This document shows, piece after piece, positions 38,021 through 47,036 of a DNA stretch of 59,262 bases. The stretch is from Paraliobacillus quinghaiensis (lineage in GTDB: Bacteria > Bacillota > Bacilli > Bacillales > Amphibacillaceae), in assembly GCF_003426025.1 (NCBI RefSeq), contig NZ_QJSH01000018.1, positions 1 to 59,262 of the forward strand. Reading direction: 5' to 3'. How positions within the stretch are numbered: the first letter of the stretch is position 1; every line of letters starts with the position of its first letter. The notes under the pieces are model-generated. The model was not told the origin of the DNA, ran no database searches, and saw only the letters and a list, made by a program, of their open reading frames with translations. A program made the position numbers and the translations under genes.

Positions 38021-39667
38021 TTACGTTCGTAATTTTCTAAAAATAACTAAGGATAGTAATACCATCACCACTACTGCGCCTGCACCAATCAAAACCCAAT
38101 TTAAATGATTTTTAATCAATATATTCCAGCTCACTTTTGATTCTGATTCTAAATCTGATTGATCATCAATAATTCTATCTATATCTATTACTCCATCGTT
38201 TGTGCTAATTTGAAATACATCTGTTTGAACACTATTATCTAGTTCTTTTAAATCAATCCACTCTATTTTTGGAATTGATTCTATTTCATCGACTAACTTC
38301 ACAAGATCATCTACTCCTAAAAAAGGATGATAGAAACCACTGATTATACCATCTCGAACAACCGCTGCATGCTGCATGCTTTTTATCATCTCTTCGAAAG
38401 AAACAGGGTCGTTATAACGCACATATCGAATTGTCTCCGGAAGAAGCATCATACCGTCCAGAAAAGTAGGATACGTAATATAAGGTGACTCTGTCATCAC
38501 TTGCCAATCATCATCTGTTAATTGGACTTGCCCGACATAAGTGGAGAAATAGTCTGCCACCACCTTATAGCCATTTTGAGATAAGGCATAGTGTGGTGCT
38601 TCAAATGCTAATGGATACAAATCACTATCAACTAATCTATGAATTCCTTTCTTTAATTTTTCATCAATATAAACTGTTTCTTGTTTAATATTTTGATAGA
38701 TAGGCATATTCTTTTCTTCATCCCAAAATTCAAATCCACTTCCCGTTTTCCCCATATTCGATTGATCCGTGTAACTATGCAAAATGATACTGGCACCATG
38801 CTCTTGCATATATGTTAAAGTTTGTACTAATTCATCATTTTCATATAAATGAAACTCTTCTCCAGTACTTGGATTTACATAAACGGGTGTAACTGCAACC
38901 ATATATGGTATATTTCTTTTTTCTAAAAAAAGCGCAATTTGCATAAGATTATCCGCATTCACCCTCGGATGGATATCTTCTAAGCGTATATAAGCTTGAT
39001 TGAAATCATTATGTGCTACTTCAAACACATCATGGAGAGCATCTGCAAACAAATTAATATAAGGTGGATATAAGTTGTTAGATGCATAATAATAAGTATT
39101 ATCTTGTTTCATTAGTAATGGATATACTTGTTCATTTTGCTTAGCTGAGAGTATTACTTCAAATTTCTCTTTATCATCTGCTGTAATATTAATTACTGGG
39201 TAGCCATCTCCAATTATAGAATCTTCTTTATCATCTGTTCGAAATACTTCAAAGCCTGTGACTGTGCCTTCTACTTTTATTCCTGGCAATCGACTTGATA
39301 CCTGTTCTATATTATGACCAATTGCAACAAAAGTTCCTGAATATATCTGAAGTAATTGTACTAACGAATCAGATAACTTTTCTTCCAGTTGACCATAATA
39401 GAATAAATGCGTTACTTTACTAAAATCCGATGAATCTACTTCCGTACTGTTAACAAAACTTATTGAAGAAGTGAAATGACTAATAAACATATCCAATAAT
39501 CGTTCATTTTCACTTATTTCTTTATTTTCAGATGAAGATACGATTAGTACATTTATATCGCCTTTTTTCAGCTCATCTGCTTGTATATAGGAAGGAAGAA
39601 ATATAAATCCAAAGCAAGATAATAAGATCAATAGCCAGGAAAAGTTGTTTACACTAGCCTTTTTGAT
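38021..39667 (-). CDS. DUF2334 protein, secreted deacetylase-like, membrane-anchored (copy B)
   Basis: About 548 residues, a paralogue of copy A: IRLEDIHPRVNADNL, SIILHSYTDQS, FEAPHYALSQNGY, and a C-terminal helix. In copy B the second motif reads HSYTDQ instead of HGYTHQ, so one putative metal histidine is replaced by aspartate. The start is odd: the only canonical in-frame start is TTG at 39631, far from any RBS. Twelve codons upstream an ATC (39665-39667) stands 8 bases after GGGAGG, and the stretch (IKKASVNNFSW) completes a normal signal peptide. It is first of a three-gene operon with copy A and the GT2. Confidence 0.75.
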   Translation of the reverse strand: MKKASVNNFSWLLILLSCFGFIFLPSYIQADELKKGDINVLIVSSSENKEISENERLLDMFISHFTSSISFVNSTEVDSSDFSKVTHLFYYGQLEEKLSDSLVQLLQIYSGTFVAIGHNIEQVSSRLPGIKVEGTVTGFEVFRTDDKEDSIIGDGYPVINITADDKEKFEVILSAKQNEQVYPLLMKQDNTYYYASNNLYPPYINLFADALHDVFEVAHNDFNQAYIRLEDIHPRVNADNLMQIALFLEKRNIPYMVAVTPVYVNPSTGEEFHLYENDELVQTLTYMQEHGASIILHSYTDQSNMGKTGSGFEFWDEEKNMPIYQNIKQETVYIDEKLKKGIHRLVDSDLYPLAFEAPHYALSQNGYKVVADYFSTYVGQVQLTDDDWQVMTESPYITYPTFLDGMMLLPETIRYVRYNDPVSFEEMIKSMQHAAVVRDGIISGFYHPFLGVDDLVKLVDEIESIPKIEWIDLKELDNSVQTDVFQISTNDGVIDIDRIIDDQSDLESESKVSWNILIKNHLNWVLIGAGAVVVMVLLSLVIFRKLRT

Positions 39668-39814
39668 GACCTTCGCCTCCCTGTAGTTTTATTTCTAATC
39701 TGTTACTTATTTCCTATCTAACATAAATATTATATTCATTTAGCGATTGTTCTGTGTTCTTCTTCTAATCAAGCTACTTGCTGTTTAATGGCAACTTTCT
39801 AAACCAGAATGTCT

Positions 39815-39877
39815 TACTTTATTTTTATGCAGGTAAAGTATAAAATGTGTTACTTTATTTTTATTCGGGTAAGGTTT
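39815..39877. promoter_or_regulatory. Tandem inverted-repeat sites upstream of the ECF sigma gene
   Basis: Two related sites 36 bases apart: 39815-39840 has TACTTTAT, 9 bases, GGTAAAGTA (an inverted repeat), and 39851-39876 has TACTTTATTTTTATTCGGGT followed by AAGGTTT. The first shares CAGGTAAAGTA with the large inverted repeat upstream of padR (43172-43227). They probably bind a regulator. A weak ECF-type promoter (CAAC, 15 bases, GTC) may lie at 39791-39814. The rest of 39668-39962 shows no gene. Confidence 0.5.
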
Positions 39878-39962
39878 AATAAGTAATTTTTTATTATGAA
39901 TACTGTAATAAACAATAATTTCACACGTCTAATTAGAGAGCATGCAAATGGAGGACTAGAAC

Positions 39963-40493
39963 ATGACTAACACGAATAAGGTTATTTCCGACTGGTTTTA
40001 TCAATACAGCAACGATGTATATAATTTTTTAGTCTATTACACTGGCTCAACGGATGTAGAAGATCTAGTACAAGATGTTTTCATTAAAGCAGGAAAAGGA
40101 TTAAAATCTTACAAAAAACAATCTAGTCCGAAAACGTGGATCCTCAGCATTGCCCGAAATGTTGCTATTGATGAAGCTCGTAAAAAAGAAAATAAGGTTA
40201 GTAAGAATAAGAAAGAGTTCGATGAACAATTTTGGATAGACAATAAGCAGTACACTTCACCCGAAAAAATAATACTTCAAAATGAAAGACATCAAGAGCT
40301 ATATAAAGCTATTCAGCAATTAAAAACGAACTATCGTGATGTCGTTATCTTAAGAGGTATTAAAGAACTATCGGTTAAAGAAACTGCAGAGATTTTAAAT
40401 TGGAAAGCAGCAAAAGTAAGAACCAACTATCATCGGGCACTTAAAAGACTTGGGCAAATGCAGGGTGGGGGAATTTTTAATGAAGATCAATGA
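39963..40493 (+). CDS. ECF RNA polymerase sigma factor, SigX-like
   Basis: 176 residues. Region 2 is DVYNFLVYYTGSTDVEDLVQDVFIKA with SPKTWILSIARNVAIDEARKK, and region 4 is LKTNYRDVVILRGIKELSVKETAEILNW, followed by VRTNYHRALKRL. The closest remembered relatives are the SigX-type ECF factors of bacilli that respond to envelope stress. Start ATG follows GGAGGACTAGAAC. The next gene overlaps its end by 14 bases and encodes the likely anti-sigma factor. It is divergent from the DUF2334/GT2 operon, which may be part of its regulon. Confidence 0.9.
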   Translation: MTNTNKVISDWFYQYSNDVYNFLVYYTGSTDVEDLVQDVFIKAGKGLKSYKKQSSPKTWILSIARNVAIDEARKKENKVSKNKKEFDEQFWIDNKQYTSPEKIILQNERHQELYKAIQQLKTNYRDVVILRGIKELSVKETAEILNWKAAKVRTNYHRALKRLGQMQGGGIFNEDQ

Positions 40494-41733
40494 GCATGAG
40501 AAAGATCATGTGGAACAGAAACTTAGGGAATTTCCAACTCATAACTTGAGTCATTCTAGTCAAGAAAGCATGCATCAAAACGTCATTCGGACACTTAAAA
40601 ACAATGAAAAAAATGAAAGGAGAGGAACGATCATGAAAAAAATGATAGCTGGAATTGCAACTGTAGCAGCAATAACTTTGCTTATGTTTTTGGTTATGCC
40701 AACATTTTTAGATGATGATGAGAATACTGGAGATAATACCACTTCAGAAAATGAGCAACAAGAGGAACAAGATAACCAGGATAATCAAGAAGAGCAAAAC
40801 GATGAGCAACAAAATGAAGATGATCAGAATAAACAATTCACAAAAGAAACTGCACAAAATGTCATGCAAAATTATAAACAAAATTTCACAACGTTAATTG
40901 ATTCAGCCGAGCAAGATGGTTTACTACCTTCATTTGAGTCTCAGAGTGAAGTGCATGACCATTTTACAGAAGTCATGTCAGATGACTTAGCATCATGGAT
41001 GGTTGAGTCATATATCAATGAAGAAGATGATGGTGTTTATCTGATAGCAAAAGATGGTCCAACGTGGTTAGCTGAAGACACTGATTTCTCAATTGAAGAA
41101 GTAACAGATGAACATTACAAAATCATCCAAGAACGCAACAGTGAAATGCTTGGTCATAGAGAAATGATTTATCATGCTAAGTGGCAAGAAGATAAATGGA
41201 TTGTTGACAGTATTGATTCGAAAAAATTAGAGGAACAGGTTTCAATTGAACAAAAATCACAAGAAATCATTCGAGGACTTCATGATAGACAGATGGAATA
41301 TGTAGCTAATTATGTGCACGAGCAAAAAGGCTTACTATTTTCTCCTTATGTACATGTAGAGGAAGATGCAGTTACTTTTGAACAAGATGAAGTAGCTAGT
41401 CTTTTAGATGATAAAACCACTTATCTATGGGGAAATTATGATGGAAGTGGTGATCCAATAGAACTTACTCCAAGTGGTTATTTTGAAGAGTTTCTAAACG
41501 TAGAGCCGTTTCTTAGTCCAGATGAGGTTCTAGTTGATGAATATAAACAGCGTGGCAATACAACAAATAACATTGAAGAGGAGTTTCCTGAAGCGACTGT
41601 AGTTGAATTTTATAAAAGTGGTTCAGGCGAGAATGAAGAAATGAATTGGTCAAGTATTAACCTTGTTTTTGAACAAAATGAAAATGGTATTTGGAAATTA
41701 GTTGCACTTGTCTCAGATCAATGGACAATTTAG
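40480..41733 (+). CDS. Membrane-anchored anti-sigma factor-like protein
   Basis: About 417 residues. A short cytoplasmic N-terminus (about 55 residues, HNLSHSSQESMHQNVIRTLK) is followed by one membrane helix (MIAGIATVAAITLLMFLVMP), an acidic Asn/Gln/Asp/Glu-rich linker (about 78-120) and a large extracellular part. The cytoplasmic part is where an anti-sigma factor would bind its sigma; no zinc HxxxCxxC motif is present. Overlap with the sigma gene supports the partnership (RsiX-like). The start at 40480 follows GGTGGGGGAATTTTTA; the frame itself opens at 40450. Confidence 0.8.
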   Translation: MKINEHEKDHVEQKLREFPTHNLSHSSQESMHQNVIRTLKNNEKNERRGTIMKKMIAGIATVAAITLLMFLVMPTFLDDDENTGDNTTSENEQQEEQDNQDNQEEQNDEQQNEDDQNKQFTKETAQNVMQNYKQNFTTLIDSAEQDGLLPSFESQSEVHDHFTEVMSDDLASWMVESYINEEDDGVYLIAKDGPTWLAEDTDFSIEEVTDEHYKIIQERNSEMLGHREMIYHAKWQEDKWIVDSIDSKKLEEQVSIEQKSQEIIRGLHDRQMEYVANYVHEQKGLLFSPYVHVEEDAVTFEQDEVASLLDDKTTYLWGNYDGSGDPIELTPSGYFEEFLNVEPFLSPDEVLVDEYKQRGNTTNNIEEEFPEATVVEFYKSGSGENEEMNWSSINLVFEQNENGIWKLVALVSDQWTI

Positions 41734-41740
41734 TCACCAA

Positions 41741-41784
41741 AAAAAGCCGGTGTTTAGAGTATTACTCTGATCACCGGCTTTTTG
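41741..41784. terminator. Bidirectional terminator between anti-sigma and HAAS genes
   Basis: AAAAAGCCGGTG...AGAGT pairs with ACTCT...CACCGGCTTTTT; the U run exists on both strands and both flanking genes converge on it. Confidence 0.92.
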
Positions 41785-41787
41785 ACT

Positions 41788-42765
41788 TTATTTCTCATCC
41801 TTTTTAAGAATACTGTATACACCACTGAACATAGCAAACACTAAACCTGTAATCGGGAAGATAATCCAATTAATATGCCATTGATGGTAAATTAAACCAC
41901 TAATTAAAAAAATACAAACAGCAAGTGGCCAAACAATAGATGCAACCGCTCCAATTACCTTATCTTCCTTTTTTCTAGCTTTAGACGAATGAGCATATTC
42001 ATCTATTTTTAATAATTTTTTGTACGTTTCATTAATTTTACCAAAATACACAAAAATATATACTGCAATAGCAACCATTCCTAGAAGGACAATAACACCA
42101 TAATTTGATGCATTTTCGTTTATAGCTTCTGTTGTTATAAGTATGATTGGAGACAAAATACATAACATTACACCAACTATGATAGACCGGGTATAAGTGC
42201 GACGAAAAGAATCATTAGCATTTTTAATAGTCGCTCGCTGGGCTGTTGAAAGTTCAAAGCCCTGATCCATATAGTTAAATCTATCCATCATCGTTCCAGC
42301 ATAGATAAACATTCCTACTGCAATTGCAACTAAAATAAATAATGGAATTAGTCCAATCATATCACCTACGGATTCTGACAAGCCATTTATCACACCACCT
42401 TCTACTAACTGTGTCATGAGTATCAATAAGGCTGCTCCAGAAATACACAAACCAACACCTATGCCAATTAAATTACCTGATTTCTTACTGGTTTCAATAT
42501 AATCATTTACTTCCTTTTCATCAAGTGTTTGTAATGATGATTCTTTTGCCTCCAAATCAATATTGAATTCATTAATTAGTTCTTCCAAACTACCAAACTC
42601 GGAAATAACAATTCCTATTGCTTCATTTTCAGATTTACCTTCATTTTTTAGTTCGTTATATTTATCCTCCATATTTACGAGCATTTCTTCTTTTAACTTT
42701 TGTATTTGTTCTGTTTTCGGAAGACTTGCAAACATATTATCCAAATAATTAATAATTGTATTCAA
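41788..42765 (-). CDS. HAAS-domain membrane protein, partner of PadR regulator
   Basis: 325 residues. The N-terminal 70 residues (INYLDNMFASLPKTEQIQKL, NEAIGIVISEFGSLEELINE) match the HAAS (HTH-associated alpha-helical signalling) domain. About seven membrane helices follow. HAAS proteins are nearly always encoded with a PadR regulator, as here: the TTG start is one base past the padR stop, and AGGAGG lies inside the padR end, so translation is coupled. It likely senses or signals at the membrane; the ligand is unknown. Confidence 0.82.
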   Translation of the reverse strand: MNTIINYLDNMFASLPKTEQIQKLKEEMLVNMEDKYNELKNEGKSENEAIGIVISEFGSLEELINEFNIDLEAKESSLQTLDEKEVNDYIETSKKSGNLIGIGVGLCISGAALLILMTQLVEGGVINGLSESVGDMIGLIPLFILVAIAVGMFIYAGTMMDRFNYMDQGFELSTAQRATIKNANDSFRRTYTRSIIVGVMLCILSPIILITTEAINENASNYGVIVLLGMVAIAVYIFVYFGKINETYKKLLKIDEYAHSSKARKKEDKVIGAVASIVWPLAVCIFLISGLIYHQWHINWIIFPITGLVFAMFSGVYSILKKDEK

Positions 42766-42766
42766 C

Positions 42767-43096
42767 TCAGTTTACCTCCTTGATAAATTGATTTATTACT
42801 TCTTTTGTTAACTCCCATTCCTTACATTTTTCCTTATAGTAATTAACCCCTGCTTGCGTAATCCTGTAATACGTACGCCGTTTCCCAAACGTCTCGTTTT
42901 TATAAAAAGACTCTATATATCCTTTCTTCTCTAAACGGCTAAAAGCAGAATAAAGTGTTGTTTCTTTTATCGTATACTTTTCATCTGAAAGTTCTTTAAT
43001 TTTTTTTGAGATCTCATAACCATATGAATCACTTTCTAGAAGTACGAAAAGTATAATTGTATCATTGTAGCCACGTATTACATCACTGCTAATCAA
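42767..43096 (-). CDS. PadR family transcriptional regulator
   Basis: 109 residues. The winged helix has DTIILFVLLESDSYGYEISK, then IKETTLYSAFSRLEKKGYI and GKRRTYYRITQAGVNYYKE, the standard PadR signature, with a short C-terminal helix. The frame opens at ATG 43117, but the TTG at 43094-43096 is preferred because AAAGGAGAATATA precedes it. PadR regulators usually repress their own operon; a 22-bp-arm inverted repeat lies about 75 bases upstream. Confidence 0.88.
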   Translation of the reverse strand: MISSDVIRGYNDTIILFVLLESDSYGYEISKKIKELSDEKYTIKETTLYSAFSRLEKKGYIESFYKNETFGKRRTYYRITQAGVNYYKEKCKEWELTKEVINQFIKEVN

Positions 43097-43171
43097 ATAT
43101 ATTCTCCTTTCATACATCTTTATGAATCTAAATATTTTTTAATGATTTATGGAATGTATTAATAAGTTTTT

Positions 43172-43227
43172 TACTTTATCTGTCGTAGTAATTTAACTGT
43201 ACCACAATTACTACGACAGGTAAAGTA
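43172..43227. promoter_or_regulatory. Long inverted repeat upstream of padR (possible operator or hairpin)
   Basis: Arm 43172-43193 starts TACTTTATCTGTCGTAGTAA and pairs with 43206-43227 (ending CGACAGGTAAAGTA) at 21 of 22 positions around a 12-base loop. The outer parts TACTTTAT and GGTAAAGTA are the same half-sites seen upstream of the ECF sigma gene. It could be the operator of the PadR protein, or a stable stem; only a short T run follows on the plus strand. Confidence 0.6.
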
Positions 43228-43254
43228 GTTATTGTACTTTTTTTCCATAAGAAA

Positions 43255-43288
43255 AAGCCTTAAAGTAATATAAATTACTTCAAGGCTT
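43255..43288 (-). terminator. Terminator of htpX
   Basis: Minus-strand AAGCCTTGAAGTAAT pairs with ATTACTTTAAGGCTT apart from one mismatch, followed by TTTCTTATGG, about 10 bases past the stop. Confidence 0.8.
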
Positions 43289-43297
43289 ACGTTATTA

Positions 43298-44212
43298 TTA
43301 TCGTTTTTCTAAACGGGCAATTCTTTCGTCTAAATCAGGGTGAGAGGAGAAAAGTTTCGTAAGCCCACTCTTACCATTAATTTTCATTGTTTGAATTGCT
43401 GAATCATCTGTGCGATCATTTACTTTCGCTTGAGCCACATATGTTTTTAATGAGCGGAGTGCATGTGCCATTTTATCACGCCCAGCTAAATCTCCACCAC
43501 CACGGTCAGCATGGAATTCTCTATGACGTGAATACGCACTAACAACCATACTTCCTAATATTGAGAATAAAATCTGGAAAACAATTATTGATACAAACCG
43601 AACGATCATTTGCATATCTGAATTCACTAGACGTGAAACAATTGTAGCAACTATTCTAGATAAAAAGACTACAAACGTGTTAATTACACCTTGTAATAAT
43701 GTCATTGTTACCATATCACCATTTGAAACATGTGCTATTTCATGCGCTATTACACCTTCAACTGCATCATCATCTAATGCATTTAAAAGCCCAGTTGAAA
43801 CTGCAACAAGTGACCGTTTCTTCGAAGGTCCTGTCGCAAATGCATTAACTTCAGCAGACTGATAAATACCAACCTCAGGCATATGAGTTAAACCAGCAGC
43901 ACGTGATAAACGGTGTACCTTTTCCACTACTGCACGCTCATGTGCAGCCATTTGTTTACTCGGGTCAATAACCTTCACTTTCATCATTTTTTTAGCAGTC
44001 CAGCGTGAAATTGCTAGGGAGATGAATGCTCCTGTAAAACCAATGACAATACTGAAGATCATTAATGTTCCATAGTCAATTCCTAGACCAGGACCATTAT
44101 TCAGATAAGAACTATCTATACCTGTAAATGTTGTAATTAGTGACCAGACAATTACTATTGTTGTCATAACTAAAATATTAGTTATAAGAAAATATAATAT
44201 GCGTTTACCCAT
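43298..44212 (-). CDS. htpX: Zinc metalloprotease HtpX
   Basis: 304 residues, M48B family. Four membrane helices, with the zinc motif [10 protein letters not shown] (about residue 160) and the third ligand in [10 protein letters not shown]. It cuts misfolded or damaged membrane proteins from the cytoplasmic side as part of membrane quality control. The RBS is ATGGGGGAAAAGA. Single gene with its own terminator. Confidence 0.93.
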   Translation of the reverse strand: MGKRILYFLITNILVMTTIVIVWSLITTFTGIDSSYLNNGPGLGIDYGTLMIFSIVIGFTGAFISLAISRWTAKKMMKVKVIDPSKQMAAHERAVVEKVHRLSRAAGLTHMPEVGIYQSAEVNAFATGPSKKRSLVAVSTGLLNALDDDAVEGVIAHEIAHVSNGDMVTMTLLQGVINTFVVFLSRIVATIVSRLVNSDMQMIVRFVSIIVFQILFSILGSMVVSAYSRHREFHADRGGGDLAGRDKMAHALRSLKTYVAQAKVNDRTDDSAIQTMKINGKSGLTKLFSSHPDLDERIARLEKR

Positions 44213-44403
44213 TTCTTTTCCCCCATTACTATAATGATACTTGTTTTGTTTATTATAACAGAGAATGGATGATTAAGCCTACTTCACACTTTTTAACAAG
44301 TTTAGGTTTTACTTTTAAAGTTTCTAAGTTTAACCATTTGCTTTCTACTATATCAACTGGCAAGATAGGAGTATAATATTAAAGAATCGAAGGTGACTGA
44401 CAC

Positions 44404-44781
44404 ATGATTGAAATAAAGACATCTACATTGAGTGACGGTGAATTTAATAGAGGCGTATTTGCCACACGTGATATTAAAAAAGGAGAAATAATTCATATTG
44501 CTCCAGTAATTCCTTATCCAAATAAGGAGCATGATTTTATTGAACAAACCGTACTTGATGATTACGTTTTTGAATATGGAAAGAATCACACTGCAGTCGT
44601 CTTGGGATATGGCATGTTATTTAATCATTCATATACGCCGAATGCCGATTATGATATTAACTTTTCGAACCATACATTTGAATTTTTTGCACATACAGAT
44701 ATAAAAGCCGGAGAAGAAGCACTAATTAATTATAACGGTGACGTTACTAACAATGATCCATTGTGGTTTAATATGGATTAG
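44404..44781 (+). CDS. SET-domain protein
   Basis: 125 residues, little more than a SET fold. It begins with the typical GVFATRDIKKGEIIHIAP, has the SAM-binding NHSYTPNADYD (the NHSxxPN motif) and ends with IKAGEEALINYNGD (the xxxYG-like tyrosine as INYNGD). SET proteins are lysine methyltransferases in eukaryotes; short bacterial ones are common but mostly uncharacterised. A weak RBS (GAAGGTGACTGACAC) stands before ATG. Single gene, convergent with the YhcX-like gene. Confidence 0.85.
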   Translation: MIEIKTSTLSDGEFNRGVFATRDIKKGEIIHIAPVIPYPNKEHDFIEQTVLDDYVFEYGKNHTAVVLGYGMLFNHSYTPNADYDINFSNHTFEFFAHTDIKAGEEALINYNGDVTNNDPLWFNMD

Positions 44782-44823
44782 CATCATCTTAGAGAACAAT
44801 ATAAATGAATACGACAACACTTT

Positions 44824-44855
44824 TAACCGTATCCCATTCAACTAGGATACGGTTA
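44824..44855. terminator. Bidirectional terminator between SET and YhcX-like genes
   Basis: AACCGTATCC pairs perfectly with GGATACGGTT, flanked by TTTT on one side and a moderate T content on the other. Confidence 0.75.
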
Positions 44856-44876
44856 TATACCTTTTGTGATAATTTA

Positions 44877-46445
44877 TTATTTTAACGGTTTCACTTCCGT
44901 ATCAATATTTTTATAATTAATTTCAAATAGATCTTTTCTTCTATCTCTTAGTTGACAAACAGTCCCAGACTTACGTTGCCTTCGCAAAATTTCTAGGTCC
45001 ACATCACCAACAACTACTGTTTCAATATTCGGATGACACTCACCAATAATTCCATCACGTGCAAATTCAAAATCTGATGGAGTGAAGATTCCAGATTGCG
45101 CATATTGAATATCCATATTCTCAACGTGCGTTAAGTTTCCAACTGTGCCTGCAATAACAGTATAAACTTGATTTTCAACAGCACGAGCTTGTGCACAATA
45201 ACGAACTCGCAAGTATCCTTGCCGATCATCTGTACAGAATGGCACAAAAATAATATTTGCTCCTTGATCTACAGCATATCGGGATAATTCTGGAAATTGA
45301 ATATCATAACAGATTTGAATCGCTATCTTTCCACAATCAGTATCAAATACCTTTACTACATCTCCAGGCTGAATTCCCCACCACTTTTTTTCATTCGGAG
45401 TCACATGAATTTTATACTGTTTTTCAATCGTTCCATCTCGTCGGAATAAATAAGCTATATTATAAATATGATCGTCTTCTTCGACAAAGTGAGTGCCTCC
45501 AACAATATTCACATTATATTTTACAGCTAAATTGGTGAAAAGTTCAATGTAATCTTCCGTATATCCAGCTAGTTTTCTCACTGATTTTGATGGTACTTTT
45601 TCTTCTAAAAATGACATGAGTTGTGTTGTGAATATTTCTGGAAACACTGCAAAATCTGATCCAAAGTCATAAGCCACATCCACATAATATTCTACTTGTT
45701 TAGCAAATTCCTCAAAAGACTCTATACTCTTCATCATGTATTGAATAACAGTAATACGAACAGGATAAGCCGTTTTAAAGTGCCGTTTTGTTTTTGCATG
45801 ATAATCAACATTATTCCATTCCATTAATGTAGCATATTTTGCTGATTGTTTATCGTCAGGTAAATAACCTGGATTAATTCGCATAACAGTGAAGCCATTC
45901 ATAATTTGAAATGTTAGTACAGGATCGTGGATTTTTTTGCTTATAACTTCTTCCACATACTCTCTGGGCGTTAATTCATTTTCATATTTATGGTAATTAG
46001 GAATTCTTCCCCCTATGATAATACTTTTAAGATTCAACTCGCGTGCTAGTTCTTTTCGAGCTTCATACAACCTTTTCCCAATTTTCATACCTCTAAATGC
46101 AGGATCAACCATCACTTCGATTCCATAAAGATTATAGCCTTCTGGATCGTGGTTTGTGATATATCCTTCATCTGTAATATCGTCCCATGTATGTTTATCA
46201 TCATATTCATCAAAATTAATAATCAAACTGGAACAACTGCCTATTATCTTCCCATCATATTCGACACATATCTGCCCTTCTGGAAATGTATTAACATGAC
46301 TTTCAAGATGTTCTATTTTCCAAGGATCCATATTAGGAAAACAAGCTGTTTGCATGTTAATAATTTGGTCAAAATCGTCTCTTCTTATATTTCTTACCTC
46401 TAGTTTTTTTTCAAAATTAGATAAATCCAATTTTCCCTTGGACAT
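44877..46445 (-). CDS. GNAT acetyltransferase fused to carbon-nitrogen hydrolase (YhcX-like)
   Basis: 522 residues, close to B. subtilis YhcX (513). The first 215 residues are a GNAT domain (VMVDPAFRGMKIGKRLYEAR contains the acetyl-CoA loop). From about 225 follows a nitrilase-superfamily domain with the triad E in FAVFPEIFTTQ, K in YKIHVTPNEKKWW and C in IQICYDIQFPE. The enzyme may act on an amide and an amine in one pathway; the substrate is unknown. Start ATG after AAAGGACAGATGTATA. Monocistronic. Confidence 0.88.
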   Translation of the reverse strand: MSKGKLDLSNFEKKLEVRNIRRDDFDQIINMQTACFPNMDPWKIEHLESHVNTFPEGQICVEYDGKIIGSCSSLIINFDEYDDKHTWDDITDEGYITNHDPEGYNLYGIEVMVDPAFRGMKIGKRLYEARKELARELNLKSIIIGGRIPNYHKYENELTPREYVEEVISKKIHDPVLTFQIMNGFTVMRINPGYLPDDKQSAKYATLMEWNNVDYHAKTKRHFKTAYPVRITVIQYMMKSIESFEEFAKQVEYYVDVAYDFGSDFAVFPEIFTTQLMSFLEEKVPSKSVRKLAGYTEDYIELFTNLAVKYNVNIVGGTHFVEEDDHIYNIAYLFRRDGTIEKQYKIHVTPNEKKWWGIQPGDVVKVFDTDCGKIAIQICYDIQFPELSRYAVDQGANIIFVPFCTDDRQGYLRVRYCAQARAVENQVYTVIAGTVGNLTHVENMDIQYAQSGIFTPSDFEFARDGIIGECHPNIETVVVGDVDLEILRRQRKSGTVCQLRDRRKDLFEINYKNIDTEVKPLK

Positions 46446-46599
46446 TATACATCTGTCCTTTCTTTTTATCCTAGCATTTAATTACCTTACGCGCTCACGC
46501 TTAAAAAATAATTATTTAATTATTATATCATTTTTAAATTTCTAATTGTAAAGAACATTAGTTCTTAACTTAATTTTTGAATTGTGACAAATATCGACC

Positions 46600-46893
46600 A
46601 ATACAGTCATATTCACCTTTGCACTTAAAATAAGTGGTGAAGAGTTTACGATATTAATATCTGATTGCCATCATGATCATGTGTTACAAATAGCAGAAAA
46701 TATCAGAAAAAATGTGGAACAACATAATTTCCTGATAAATAAAGGCACGAAAAAAATTAATATCACAGTTTCTATAGGTGCAACAACTTTTCACACAACA
46801 ACTCGTAAAATAGATGATTTATATCGGAATGCTGATGCAGCTCTCTACAAAGCCAAAATTAGCCGAAATAGAGTTTGTTCCTATTCAGAATAG
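46600..46893 (+). pseudogene. Remnant of a diguanylate cyclase (GGDEF) gene
   Basis: The frame reads FALKISGEEFTILISDCHHD, then a GTG (46681) and LQIAENIRKNVEQHNFL, ending ITVSIGATTF...DDLYRNADAALYKAK. This is the second half of a GGDEF domain with the signature degraded to SGEEF. The first half and any sensor domain are gone; upstream sequence is not open. A peptide from 46681 would have no GGDEF motif, so it is not a functional cyclase. Confidence 0.8.
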
Positions 46894-46977
46894 CAAATAT
46901 AACCAATATAAATGGAGTTGATTATAATACGATCAGCTCCATTAAATTCACAGATAAATAATACTACTTCCATCATG

Positions 46978-47013
46978 TTGAGTAATTATGTACAATAAAT
47001 ATAAACGCTTACA
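46978..47013 (+). promoter_or_regulatory. Promoter with candidate cre site upstream of the VOC gene
   Basis: TTGAGT (46978-46983), 16 bases, TATAAA (47000-47005) look like a housekeeping promoter. The sequence 47000-47013, TATAAACGCTTACA, read on the other strand as TGTAAGCGTTTATA, fits the cre consensus in 13 of 14 positions and overlaps the -10. CcpA repression is inferred. Confidence 0.5.
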
Positions 47014-47036
47014 TTAAATTACATGGAGGAGATATT

